From the NCBI GenBank assembly GCA_035286465.1, contig DATEDF010000132.1, positions 7,174 through 71,173 of the forward strand: a DNA stretch of 64,000 nucleotides, in the 5' to 3' direction. This document shows, piece after piece, positions 25,612 to 34,463 of the stretch; within the stretch, counting starts at the first letter, position 1; each line of letters starts with the position of its first letter. The notes under the pieces were generated by a model, which was not told where the DNA came from, did not search any database, and was given only the letters and a program-made list of their open reading frames with translations. This DNA is from Fen-1231 sp035286465 (GTDB lineage: Bacteria; Gemmatimonadota; Gemmatimonadetes; Gemmatimonadales; Gemmatimonadaceae). A program made the position numbers and the translations under genes.

Positions 25612-27017
25612 CGGAGCCGGCGGTCGCGGCGCCCGCCGACGAGCTGACGCTCGCGAGCGGCGCGCTCATTCGCCGGAACGTCCTGCTCAACCTCGCGGGT
25701 TGGGGGCTGCCGGCGGCGCTCGCGCTGGTCGCGATCCCGATCCTCGTGCGCGGGTACGGCGATTCGCGCTTCGGCGTGCTGGCCATCGCCTGGGCCGTGA
25801 TCGGGTACTTCGGGCTCTTCGACCTCGGGCTCGCGCGCGCGCTCACGCAGCGGCTCGCGGACGCGCTCGGCCGCGGCGCGCACCAGGAGCTGTCGCCGGT
25901 TTCCTGGACCGCGCTCGCGCTGATGGTGCCGCTCGGCGTCGTGGGTGCCGCCCTGCTGATCGCGCTCGCGCCCTGGCTCGTGGAGCGCGTGCTGGTGATG
26001 CCGCCGGAGCTGCGCGCGGAGTCGGTCGGCGCGTTCCGGTGGTTCGCGGTCGCGGTGCCGTTCACGGTGTTCACCGCGGGCGCGCGCGGGATTCTCGAGG
26101 CGGGGCAGCGGTTCGGCGCGATCAACGTGCTGCGGGTGCCGCTCGGGCTGCTGACCTTCGGCGGACCGCTCATCGCGCTCACGTACTCGCCGAGCCTCGT
26201 CGCGGCCGCGCAGATCCTCGCGGTGGGCCGCATCGTGCTGGCGGTGCTCCACGCCGCCGCCGCCGCGCGCGCCTTTCCCGCGCTCTTGAGCCCCGCGTTC
26301 CTGCGTCCCCGCGAATGGCTTCCCCTGGTCCGCTACGGCGGCTGGATGACGGTGAGCAACGTCGTGAGCCCGCTGATGAACTCGATGGACCGGTTCGGCC
26401 TCGGCGTGCTCCTCCCCGTGGCGACCGTGGCGTACTACGCGACGAGCTTCGAGGTCGTGACGAAGGTGTGGCTGATCACCGCCGCGGTGCTGCCGGTGCT
26501 CTTCCCGGCGATGAGCGCGACGCTCGCGACCGATCGGGCGCGCACCGTGCGACTCTTCGACCGCGGCACGACGCTTTTGCTGGCGGTGGCCGTGCCGCTC
26601 CTGCTCGCGATGGTGCTCTTCGCGCGGCCGGGAATCGCGTGGTGGGTGAACCCGGCATTCGCCGACGCGGCGTCGCCCGCGCTCCGCTGGCTCGCGGTGG
26701 CGATGTCGCTCAACATCACGGCGCAGCTCGCGCTCACGCTCGTGCAGGCGGCGGGGCGGCCCGACCTGTCGGCGAAGTTCCATCTCGCCGAGCTGCCGCT
26801 CTACGCGGTGCTGCTCGTGGTGCTCGTCGGGCGCTATGGGGCCACGGGCGCGGCGCTCGCGTGGGGCGCACGCGTCGCGCTGGACGCGGCGCTCCTCCTC
26901 TGGGCCGCCGCCAACGTGGTGCCCGAAGCATCGCGCGCCGTGCGGCGCGCCGCCCTGCTCGGCGCCCTCGCCGCCGGCGCGCTCGGCGTCGTCGCGGCTA
27001 TCTCGGGGACGCGCTGA
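25608..27017 (+). CDS. Second Wzx-type flippase (MOP superfamily)
   Basis: Inner-membrane flippase of 469 residues with about twelve to fourteen membrane helices. The N-terminal LIRRNVLLNLAGWGLP and GVLAIAWAVIGYFGLFDLGLARALTQ match the polysaccharide-transport branch of the MOP superfamily. GTG 25608 overlaps the lipoprotein stop. The 3' end overlaps the convergent Wzi-like gene by 20 bp. It belongs to the high-GC polysaccharide locus and is distinct from the flippase at 5344. Confidence 0.85.
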   Translation: MTEPAVAAPADELTLASGALIRRNVLLNLAGWGLPAALALVAIPILVRGYGDSRFGVLAIAWAVIGYFGLFDLGLARALTQRLADALGRGAHQELSPVSWTALALMVPLGVVGAALLIALAPWLVERVLVMPPELRAESVGAFRWFAVAVPFTVFTAGARGILEAGQRFGAINVLRVPLGLLTFGGPLIALTYSPSLVAAAQILAVGRIVLAVLHAAAAARAFPALLSPAFLRPREWLPLVRYGGWMTVSNVVSPLMNSMDRFGLGVLLPVATVAYYATSFEVVTKVWLITAAVLPVLFPAMSATLATDRARTVRLFDRGTTLLLAVAVPLLLAMVLFARPGIAWWVNPAFADAASPALRWLAVAMSLNITAQLALTLVQAAGRPDLSAKFHLAELPLYAVLLVVLVGRYGATGAALAWGARVALDAALLLWAAANVVPEASRAVRRAALLGALAAGALGVVAAISGTR

Positions 27018-28602
27018 GGGTGAGGGTGAGGTTCGGCACGTCCACCGTCCGCCGGCCGGCGGGGTTGGCGATGCCGTTCTGGAAGAGGTAGTTGAGCCGC
27101 CGGTTGGTCGCGATGCTCGCGGAATAGTCGTACGCTCCGGTGCGCAGTGTGGCGCGCAGGCCGGCCAGCAGCGTGACGTCGTGGCGGAAGAAGTTGGGGA
27201 TCGGCTCCCGATAGAGCGCGCCGTCCTCCCACCGGATGCGCTGGAGCATCAGGCCGAGCGACCAGCCGGGGACGAGGTAATCCGCCGCGAGCCACTGGCC
27301 CTGCCCGCCCGGCCCGACGCTCGCGCCGAGGAGCTGCCCGCGCTGCGTGAAGCCCTGCGGCGCGGCGCGCCCCGTGTAGAAATCGGCCGGCGGACGCTCC
27401 GCGAAGACCACGCTCTGCTCGACGTTCGTCGCCTCGGCCTGAACGCGCACCGTCGCGCGAGAGCCGCGCGCCGGGAGGGCCCACTGGAACCCGAGCGTAT
27501 ACCCCTGCGCGTTGTGCGGCGCGATGATCAGTTCGCGCAGCGACCGCGGCAGTTCGCTCTTCGCCCATTCGAACCAGAGTTCGAAGCGATCCTTCGGGAA
27601 GATCCACCGGCCGAAGAGTGACGTGAGCTGGTCGCCCGCGAGCGAATCGGCGCGCGTGCGCGGGTCGCCGGCGGGCCGCCACCTGGTGAACGCGTTGAGC
27701 GCGCCGGCGAGCACGCTCCCCTTCGCGCGCGCGGGCGCGACCACGAGGCGCGCGACGCCCACGGTGAGGTGCGGTGCCGCGCGTGGCGTGAGCGTGACGA
27801 TGACTCCGCTCAGCGACCGGAAATCGTTCGACGGGATCGTGTCGAAGAAGATGGACTCGGTGAGCCCTCCGGCGATGGCGCGGAACTCGACGTCGCCGGC
27901 GCGGCTCCGGAGCGGCCGCGCCGAGCGCACGAACAGATGCGGCACGCCGGCGGCCTGAGTGGAGAGGAGGAGCGCGTTGCGCACGCCGGGCCCCCACCAT
28001 TGATTCTCGCTCGACGCGCCGGCGGCGATCGGGCCGGCCTCGATGGTGAGCGAGCTCTGGCCCGGCGAGGTGAGCGTCAGCGCGCGGTCGCCGAAGCGCA
28101 GCGGAAGGTCCGCCGAGTGCCCTCCGGTGTGCCACGGGGACGACCAGGCGCTCCGCCCCGGCTCCCGGCCGGGAAAGACTTCGAACCCGAGGTTCCGACT
28201 GACCGTGACTTCCGGCGCGAGGACGATCGAGAGCCAGCGATTGGAGAAGTACGCGCCCGCGCGGACGAGCGCGTTGGCGCCGCGGCCGCTCCACATCGCG
28301 CCGTCGTTGAGCGCGAGCGGCACACGGTCGTTCCAGCGCACGTCCACCTCGGGGAGCGCGACAAACGCGTGGCGGGCGCGGTCGCCCGGCGCGCTGAGTG
28401 TGCGCGCCGAACGGATGAGGAAGCCGGCGGTGGGCGCGCTGTCGGCGAGTTGCCGGAGCCGCAACCGGTCCTCGGCGACGGAGCCGATGGTAGTGAGCCC
28501 GCGGAACTGCGCGCCGAGCGCGAGCGGCCGGAGCGCGACGAGCACCGCCGCCGGGAGGAGCAGTACGGCGAGCGCGACGACGGCGGGGCGGCGGATGCGC
28601 AT
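26998..28602 (-). CDS. Wzi-family capsule assembly outer-membrane protein
   Basis: Predicted outer-membrane beta barrel of 534 residues, related to the lectin-like Wzi that attaches capsule at the cell surface. It has an N-terminal signal peptide (VVALAVLLLPAAVLVALRPLALGA). Alternating hydrophobic strands follow, with Wzi-like elements such as NQWWGPGVRNALLLS and WWxP-type loops. The C-terminal strand ends in LTLTLSASPR. Its start lies 15 bp from the start of a second, divergent Wzi-like gene. The 3' end overlaps the flippase gene. Confidence 0.75.
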   Translation of the reverse strand: MRIRRPAVVALAVLLLPAAVLVALRPLALGAQFRGLTTIGSVAEDRLRLRQLADSAPTAGFLIRSARTLSAPGDRARHAFVALPEVDVRWNDRVPLALNDGAMWSGRGANALVRAGAYFSNRWLSIVLAPEVTVSRNLGFEVFPGREPGRSAWSSPWHTGGHSADLPLRFGDRALTLTSPGQSSLTIEAGPIAAGASSENQWWGPGVRNALLLSTQAAGVPHLFVRSARPLRSRAGDVEFRAIAGGLTESIFFDTIPSNDFRSLSGVIVTLTPRAAPHLTVGVARLVVAPARAKGSVLAGALNAFTRWRPAGDPRTRADSLAGDQLTSLFGRWIFPKDRFELWFEWAKSELPRSLRELIIAPHNAQGYTLGFQWALPARGSRATVRVQAEATNVEQSVVFAERPPADFYTGRAAPQGFTQRGQLLGASVGPGGQGQWLAADYLVPGWSLGLMLQRIRWEDGALYREPIPNFFRHDVTLLAGLRATLRTGAYDYSASIATNRRLNYLFQNGIANPAGRRTVDVPNLTLTLSASPR

Positions 28603-28617
28603 CGGTGGCGAAATCTG

Positions 28618-30231
28618 ATGCGCGCGCTTCGGGTGACGCTACTGGCGCTCCTCGTGCCGGGGGCTCCGTGCGTGGCGGCGGCGCAGACCGCGTCGCGGTC
28701 GTGGGCGGAGATGACGGCGGGGAGCGAACTGGAGTCGTACCTGCGCGCACTGCAGGTGGCGGGGAAGGCGCCGGCGTACCCGGTGTCGGTGCGCGGATGG
28801 AGCGCGGTGGAGCGGGACTCGATCGTGCCGCGCGCGAGCGAGCATCCGTGGATCGCGCGATTTCGGACGCCGGCGCGCGGGGGCGGCGTGCGCGCTGCGC
28901 TGATTCGCCCGGAGCTGGAACTCGTCGAGAACACGGGGTTCCCGTACGGCGCGGACGACGGCGCGGTGTGGGCGGGGAAGGGCCTCACGATAGCGGTATC
29001 CGGCGGATTCGAGCTGCGCGCGGGCGCGCTCTCGGTGGTGGTGGACCCGGTGTTCTTTCGCGCGGAGAACGCGGCGTTCGCGCTCGAGCCGGTTCCCGCC
29101 ACCGTGCGCGGCGCGCCGTACAACGAGCCGGTGACGCCGGGGACCATTGACCTGCCGCAGCGCTTCGGGCCCGGCGCGTACCAGCGCTTCGATCCGGGGC
29201 AGAGCACGGTGCGGCTCGACCTCTTCGGATTCGCGATCGGCGCGACGACCGCGAGCGAGAGCTGGGGGCCGGCAATCACCTCGCCGGTCATCCTCGGGAA
29301 CAACGCGGCGGGATTCCCGCGTCTCTTTGCCGGCACCGCGCGCCCGTTGAACGTCGGGATCGGGCGCGTCCACGGACGGTGGTTCGCCGGGCAGCTCGGG
29401 CAGAGCGACTGGTCGCCGACAGACACCGCCGGCGGCAAGCGGCTTGCCGCCGGGATCGTCGTCGTCTTCCAGCCGCGGGGACTGGAGAACGTGGAACTCG
29501 GGATCTCGCGCTTCTTCCACCGCTTCTGGCCGAAGGACGGCGTGCGGGCGAGCGATTTCTTCATCCCCTTCGAGGGATTCCTGAAGCAGGGGCTCAGGAA
29601 TAAGGACGATCCCTCGGCTCCGGGCGGCACGCCGGACAACCAGCTCGCGAGCTTCTTCGCGCGCGTGGCGCTGCCCGGGAGCGGCGTGGAGATCTACGGC
29701 GAGTACGGGCGCGAGGACCACTCGTGGAACATCCGTGACCTCGCGGGAGAGCCCGATCATATCAGCGCGTACACGCTCGGCGTGATGCGCGCGTGGACCG
29801 ATGCGAGCGCCGGGGTGCTCACGACGATGCGCGCGGAAGTCACGAACGCGCGGGTCACCGCGATCGCGCGTGGGCGCGGCGAGGGGCTGTTGTACGAGCA
29901 CTCGCCGCTCGTGCAGGGGCACACGCAATACGGCCAGCTCCTCGGCTCGCCCGCCGTGCGCGGCGGGAGCGGGGCGACGCTCGCGTTCGACCGGTGGTCG
30001 AGCGCCGGGCGCGTGTCCGTCTCGTTCACACGCACGGGCCGCGCCGGCGAGGCGGAAGGCGGGCTTGGCCGCGGCGCCACCTCGGCGCTCACGCTCGATC
30101 TGCTGCGCTTTCGCGGCCGTCTCGATTTCACCGCGCGGCTCGGCGCGGTGCTCGAGACCGGAGTGAAGAGCGCCGGAGACCGCGCGCAACTCCACGCGGT
30201 GGCCGGCGCCCGGTTCCCCCTCGGCTTCTAG
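28618..30231 (+). CDS. Wzi-family capsule assembly outer-membrane protein, second copy
   Basis: Divergent partner of the gene at 26998. The 537-residue protein has a signal peptide (LRVTLLALLVPGAPCVAAAQ) and Wzi-like elements such as SESWGPAITSPVILGNNAAGFPR and GISRFFHRFWPKDG. The overall barrel is similar in length to its neighbour, but the N-terminal domain differs (SWAEMTAGSELESYLRALQ). Two Wzi-like proteins side by side suggests either division of labour or a duplication followed by divergence. ATG 28618 gives the signal peptide directly. The stop lies one base from the stop of the convergent SLBB gene. Confidence 0.72.
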   Translation: MRALRVTLLALLVPGAPCVAAAQTASRSWAEMTAGSELESYLRALQVAGKAPAYPVSVRGWSAVERDSIVPRASEHPWIARFRTPARGGGVRAALIRPELELVENTGFPYGADDGAVWAGKGLTIAVSGGFELRAGALSVVVDPVFFRAENAAFALEPVPATVRGAPYNEPVTPGTIDLPQRFGPGAYQRFDPGQSTVRLDLFGFAIGATTASESWGPAITSPVILGNNAAGFPRLFAGTARPLNVGIGRVHGRWFAGQLGQSDWSPTDTAGGKRLAAGIVVVFQPRGLENVELGISRFFHRFWPKDGVRASDFFIPFEGFLKQGLRNKDDPSAPGGTPDNQLASFFARVALPGSGVEIYGEYGREDHSWNIRDLAGEPDHISAYTLGVMRAWTDASAGVLTTMRAEVTNARVTAIARGRGEGLLYEHSPLVQGHTQYGQLLGSPAVRGGSGATLAFDRWSSAGRVSVSFTRTGRAGEAEGGLGRGATSALTLDLLRFRGRLDFTARLGAVLETGVKSAGDRAQLHAVAGARFPLGF

Positions 30232-30232
30232 C

Positions 30233-32845
30233 TCAGCGGCTGAGCACCGCGAGCGTCGCGAGGAGCGTCGCGACGAGCTGCGTGACCATCGAGAAGGTCT
30301 GAAGGCCGGTGCCCCTGGCCTCGGTCGTGTCCTTCACCGGCACGATGATCGTCGAGCCCGCGCGCGGCGTGGGGTCGGAACGGAAGATGTTGAAGATGAC
30401 GCGGTGCCGGCTCTCGATCTTCCCGTTCGGCTGGATCACGTACGCGCTCCCCGCGTCGGCGATGCGACTTGGACGGCCGGCGCTCCGGAGGTAGTGCTCC
30501 AGCGTCTTGCCCGGCGAGAGCGCGACGACGGTGGGGGAGTTCACCGCGCCCTTCACTTCCACCGTCGCGCGCACCGAGGGCACGTCGAGCGAGTCGCCGT
30601 TCTCGAGCAGGAGGTTGTCAATGCTCCGCGCGTCGCGGAGCACGGCGGTGAGGTCTATCCCCACGCGCGACGCGGTGTCGGTGCGCGCGCGGACGCTGTC
30701 AATGAGGCCCAGATACGAGAGCGCGCCGCGCCGCCGCGTGTAGTACGCGCCGTCGGTGTTCGCCTGCGTGGTGAGCCCGCCCGCGCGCTTCACGAGGTCG
30801 CTCACGCGCTCGTCCTTGTTCACGATGGTGTAGCGGCCCGGGGAGCGCACTTCACCGGTGATCGCGACGGTCCGGAGGAGTTTCCAGTCGGGCTGCTGGA
30901 GGATGAGCACGTTGTCGTACGCGCGGAGCACCACCTCCGGCGCGGGACCGCTCGGCGCGGGGAGCCCCGGCGGCCCGAGGTACTTGCCGTCGGGCCCGCG
31001 CTCGAAGAGGTAGCTCGAGTCGAGCGGGACGCGCAGCGTGCGCGCGAGCACGCCGCCGGCGCGATCCTCGGGGACGCGCGCGATCTCCGCCTCGCGGAGG
31101 TCGGCGCGCTCCTCGATGCCGCCGGCGAGGAGCACGAGGTCGCGCATCGTGATCCCTTCGCGGTACGGATACTGCCCGGTCCTCCGCACCGCGCCGCTCA
31201 CCGCCACGTAGCGCGCGGGGCGGAACTCCGAGCGCGAGAAGAGCTGGATCTCGTCGTCGTCGGCGAGAGGCACGTCCGTGCCGAGCACGGCGCCGGTGGT
31301 GTCGCGGAGCACGGCGCGGAGCTGGATGCGGGACGAATCGCTCTGGAGCCGCGAGATGAGCACCTGGCCGAGGTAGGCGTCGGGCTTGGCGCCGCCCGCG
31401 CGGCGAATCGCCTGCGAGAGCGTGAGGCCGTCCGTGAAGCCCTGCGGGCCGGGGGTCCAGACGTGGCCCTGCACCGCGATGCGATGGCGCACGCGGGAGT
31501 CGAGCGCGAAGACGCGCACGGCGTCGCCGGCCTCGAGCCGGAGCGCGGGCACGGCGCCCCTCGCCAGGTCATCGCCCGAGACGCTGAGCGCGATGCGCTC
31601 GCCGCCGCTCGCGCCGCGCTGCGCCGGCGGCGTGATGCGCGCGATCTGGACGCGCTGGAGTCCCGCCGCCGCGGTGAAGCCGCCCGCGCTCGCGATCAGG
31701 TCGCGGAGCGTCTCCCCTTCCTTCAGCTCGTAGGTGCCGGGGCGCGTGACTTCGCCGGCGAGCCGCACGTGGGCGCCGTGCACGGGGACGAACACCACGT
31801 CGCCGCTCTCGAGCCGCACGTCGTTCGTGGCGTCGCCACGGAGCAGGTAATCATAGACGTCGAGCGTCGCGACGGTCCTGCCGTGGCGGTTGATCGCGAT
31901 GCGGCGGAGCGAGCCCGTCTCCGTGGGCCCACCGGCGGCGTAGAGCGCGGTGAGCGCGGTTCCCGCGCTCGAGATGCGGTACGACGCGGGCCGCTCCACG
32001 TCGCCGATCACGTAGACGAGGTTGCTCCGAAGGCGCGAGACGCTCACGGAGAAGTGCGTCGTGGCGCCGGAGCCGCGCCTCACCCCCGAGTAGACCCTGC
32101 CGAGCCGCACGTAGAGGAGCGACTCGAGATTACCCAGCGTGAGGTTCGCCACCGGGAGCTGGCCGACCTGTGGAATCACCACGAACCCTTCGCGCGTGAC
32201 GTCGAGGAAGTGCGCCAGCTCGACGTCGCCCGTAAGGATCAGCACGAGCTGGTCGCCGGGCCCGATCTTGTAGCCGGGGTCCACGGGCCCGCTCGTGTTC
32301 GGCAGGAACTCGCTCGTCGTGGCGCGGAAGACCGAGAGGCCGAAGATCTGTTCGCTGGCAGGTTTCCGCGCGGTGTCGGCGCCCGCGGTGCGCCACGCGC
32401 GATCGAACTCCGCGGCGCTGATCGGGCGGCCGGTGATCGGATCGTAGCGCACGGCTCCCGCCCCGCCGCGCGCGCCGCGCTCCTCGAGCATCATCCGGTT
32501 GATCGCCTGCCGCAGCGCCTCGACGTCGGTGGAGTCGCTGATCCCGAGCGCACGCACCGCGTTCAGCACGTCGTCGCTGGGGAGCAGGTCGCGCCCACCG
32601 CCGGCGCCCCCCGGGAGGTACGCGTCCAGCAGGTTCTCGGGATACCCTTCGGCGCGGAGCCGCGCGCGCACCTGCTCGGCGGTGAGCCCGCTCGTGCCGA
32701 TGCGCTGGCGGAGCTGGTTGATGAGGTCCGGGCGCGTCTGCAGGAGCTGCTGCGCCTGCTGCGGCGTCGGGACCTGCGCCGGGAGGGGAGCGGCGAGCGC
32801 GAGAGCGACGAGCAGACAGGCCGCGAGGCGCATTGGGCGTGGCAT
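30233..32845 (-). CDS. Large multi-SLBB polysaccharide export protein
   Basis: Secreted export protein of 870 residues, more than twice the length of Wza. A signal peptide (RLAACLLVALALAAPLPAQ) is followed by a helical region with two leucine-rich helices. The polysaccharide-export domain has YKIGPGDQLVLILTGDVE near residue 190. Then come at least five SLBB-like units, recognisable by VYVIGDVERPASYRI, VRLAGEVTRPGTYEL, IAVQGHVWTPGPQG, VAVSGAVRRTGQYP and VAITGEVRSPGRYT. A hydrophobic end (VTQLVATLLATLAVL) could be the terminal membrane helix. It likely builds the periplasmic and outer-membrane export channel for the second polysaccharide. Confidence 0.85.
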   Translation of the reverse strand: MPRPMRLAACLLVALALAAPLPAQVPTPQQAQQLLQTRPDLINQLRQRIGTSGLTAEQVRARLRAEGYPENLLDAYLPGGAGGGRDLLPSDDVLNAVRALGISDSTDVEALRQAINRMMLEERGARGGAGAVRYDPITGRPISAAEFDRAWRTAGADTARKPASEQIFGLSVFRATTSEFLPNTSGPVDPGYKIGPGDQLVLILTGDVELAHFLDVTREGFVVIPQVGQLPVANLTLGNLESLLYVRLGRVYSGVRRGSGATTHFSVSVSRLRSNLVYVIGDVERPASYRISSAGTALTALYAAGGPTETGSLRRIAINRHGRTVATLDVYDYLLRGDATNDVRLESGDVVFVPVHGAHVRLAGEVTRPGTYELKEGETLRDLIASAGGFTAAAGLQRVQIARITPPAQRGASGGERIALSVSGDDLARGAVPALRLEAGDAVRVFALDSRVRHRIAVQGHVWTPGPQGFTDGLTLSQAIRRAGGAKPDAYLGQVLISRLQSDSSRIQLRAVLRDTTGAVLGTDVPLADDDEIQLFSRSEFRPARYVAVSGAVRRTGQYPYREGITMRDLVLLAGGIEERADLREAEIARVPEDRAGGVLARTLRVPLDSSYLFERGPDGKYLGPPGLPAPSGPAPEVVLRAYDNVLILQQPDWKLLRTVAITGEVRSPGRYTIVNKDERVSDLVKRAGGLTTQANTDGAYYTRRRGALSYLGLIDSVRARTDTASRVGIDLTAVLRDARSIDNLLLENGDSLDVPSVRATVEVKGAVNSPTVVALSPGKTLEHYLRSAGRPSRIADAGSAYVIQPNGKIESRHRVIFNIFRSDPTPRAGSTIIVPVKDTTEARGTGLQTFSMVTQLVATLLATLAVLSR

Positions 32846-32848
32846 AGA

Positions 32849-32922
32849 TGGGCGCGCAGGGACTCGAACCCCGGACCTCTGCTGTGTGAAAGCAGCGCTC
32901 TAACCAGCTGAGCTACGCGCCC
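32849..32922 (-). tRNA. tRNA-Val (anticodon CAC)
   Basis: The minus strand folds into a full cloverleaf of 74 nt. The acceptor stem GGGCGCG pairs with CGCGCCC and the discriminator is A. The D arm is GCTC...GAGC, the anticodon stem CTGCT/AGCAG encloses TTCACAC (anticodon CAC), and the T arm CGGGG-TTCGAGT-CCCTG is complete (one G-T pair). It lies between the SLBB export gene and rfbA. Confidence 0.95.
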
Positions 32923-32963
32923 GGGAGCGGTGAAAGGTAAGCCGCCGGGGCACGACGTGGTAG

Positions 32964-32979
32964 CGTGAGCGCGCTCACG
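32964..32979. promoter_or_regulatory. 16-bp palindrome upstream of rfbA
   Basis: CGTGAGCGCGCTCACG is a perfect palindrome. It lies just upstream of a GATCTT box (32984-32989), itself 7 nt before the rfbA ATG. Its placement near the expected -35 region makes it a candidate repressor operator. It could also serve the divergent tRNA-Val gene. Confidence 0.45.
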
Positions 32980-32996
32980 GTTCGATCTTACTCGCC

Positions 32997-33890
32997 ATGG
33001 CAGTTCCGACACGACGCGGGATCATCCTGGCCGGCGGCGCGGGGACGCGGCTGCACCCGCTCACGCAGGCGGTGAGCAAGCAGTTGCTCCCGGTGTACGA
33101 CAAGCCGATGGTGTACTACCCGCTCACCGCGCTGATGCTCGCGGGTGTGCGGGAGCTGCTGCTCATCTCGACGCCACACGACCTGCCGCTCTTCCAGCGG
33201 CTCCTGGGCGACGGCGCGCAGTGGGGGGTGCGGCTCGAGTACGCGGCGCAGCCGGAGCCGGCGGGGATCGCGCAGGCGCTGCTCATCGGCGAGCGCTTCG
33301 TCGGTGAGGCGCTTCCCGCGCTCGTGCTCGGCGACAATCTCTTCTACGGGCGCGAGGTCGTGACGCTCCTGCGCGCGGCGGGCGCGCGGGAGCGGGGCGC
33401 GACGATCTTCGCGCACCGCGTGAAGAACGCGGGCGACTATGGCGTGGTGGCATTCGACGCCCGGGGGCGCGCGACGAGCATCGAGGAGAAACCGGCGCAG
33501 CCCAAGTCGGCGTACGCGGTGACGGGGCTCTATTTCTACGACCGCGACGCGGCCGCGATCGCGCGCGGCCTGAGGCCTTCGGCGCGCGGCGAGCTGGAGA
33601 TCACCGACGTGAACCGCGCCTATCTCGCGCGCGGCGACCTCCACGTCTCGGTGCTCGGCCGCGGCGTGGCGTGGCTCGACACCGGAACGCCGGAGGCACT
33701 CCTCCAGGCGTCGCACTTCGTGCAGACCCTCGAGGAGCGGCAGGGGCTCAAGATCGCGTGCCCCGAGGAAGTGGCGTGGCGCGCCGGATGGATTGATGTC
33801 GCGCAGGTCGAGCGGCTCGCCGCCCCGCTCGCGAAGACGTCGTACGGGGCCTGGCTGCTCGAGATGCTGCGGGAGCCGGGCACGTGGTGA
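32997..33890 (+). CDS. rfbA: Glucose-1-phosphate thymidylyltransferase
   Basis: First step of dTDP-sugar synthesis, joining dTTP and glucose-1-phosphate. The N-terminal pyrophosphorylase signature GIILAGGAGTRLHPLT is followed by SKQLLPVYDKPMVYYPL, both diagnostic of RfbA/RmlA. Also seen are GDNLFYG and the EKPAQPKSAYAVTGLYFYD segment. The 297-residue length is standard. A GATCTT box 7 nt before the ATG and a 16-bp palindrome lie upstream. It is the first gene of an rfbA-rfbC-rfbB order that lacks rfbD. Confidence 0.95.
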   Translation: MAVPTRRGIILAGGAGTRLHPLTQAVSKQLLPVYDKPMVYYPLTALMLAGVRELLLISTPHDLPLFQRLLGDGAQWGVRLEYAAQPEPAGIAQALLIGERFVGEALPALVLGDNLFYGREVVTLLRAAGARERGATIFAHRVKNAGDYGVVAFDARGRATSIEEKPAQPKSAYAVTGLYFYDRDAAAIARGLRPSARGELEITDVNRAYLARGDLHVSVLGRGVAWLDTGTPEALLQASHFVQTLEERQGLKIACPEEVAWRAGWIDVAQVERLAAPLAKTSYGAWLLEMLREPGTW

Positions 33891-34435
33891 AGGTAACGGC
33901 GCTGCGCATCGGCGAGGTGAAACTGCTGGAGCCGCGGATCTTCGCGGATGAGCGCGGGTGGTTCTTCGAGGCGTGGAACGCGCGCGCCCTCTCGGCGGCG
34001 GGGTTCCACGAGCACTTCGTGCAGGACAACTGCGTGCGGTCCACTCGCGGCGTGCTGCGCGGGCTGCATTACCAGCTCTGGAAACCGCAGGGAAAGCTCG
34101 TGCGGGTAACCGCGGGCGAGGTCTTCGACGTGTCGGTGGACCTCCGGCGTTCGTCGCCGACGTTCGGGGAGTGGGTGGGAGAGCGGCTCTCGGGCGACAA
34201 TCACCGGGCAATCTGGATTCCGCCGGGGTTCGCGCACGGGTATCTCGCGCTCTCCGAGACGGCGGACGTGTACTACAAGTGCACGGCGTTCTACGACCCC
34301 GCCGACGAACGGGCGGTGCGATGGGACGATCCGGCGGTCGGCATCGCGTGGCCGGTGGCGGGCGTGGGAGCGCCGATCCTGACCCCGCGCGACCGGGATG
34401 CACCGCTCCTCGCGAACGCCGAGACGTATCCGTGA
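33887..34435 (+). CDS. rfbC: dTDP-4-dehydrorhamnose 3,5-epimerase
   Basis: Cupin-fold epimerase of dTDP-4-keto-6-deoxyglucose. Motifs: LEPRIFADERGWFFE, FVQDNCVRSTRGVLRGLHYQ with the catalytic His, VRVTAGEVFDVSVDLRRSSPTFG, IPPGFAHGY and the conserved tyrosine in DVYYKC. The 182-residue length is typical. GTG 33887 and GTG 33884 are both possible; they overlap the rfbA stop, so the genes are translationally coupled. A 32-bp imperfect duplication spans its stop and the start of rfbB. Confidence 0.93.
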   Translation: MKVTALRIGEVKLLEPRIFADERGWFFEAWNARALSAAGFHEHFVQDNCVRSTRGVLRGLHYQLWKPQGKLVRVTAGEVFDVSVDLRRSSPTFGEWVGERLSGDNHRAIWIPPGFAHGYLALSETADVYYKCTAFYDPADERAVRWDDPAVGIAWPVAGVGAPILTPRDRDAPLLANAETYP

Positions 34436-34463
34436 GCGCTTCTGCGACCGCCGAGACGCTTCC

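Noticed and set aside
34398..34463. Longer rfbB from an upstream in-frame start
   Set aside because: The extra 22 codons lie within rfbC and the duplicated segment and do not resemble the family N-terminus.
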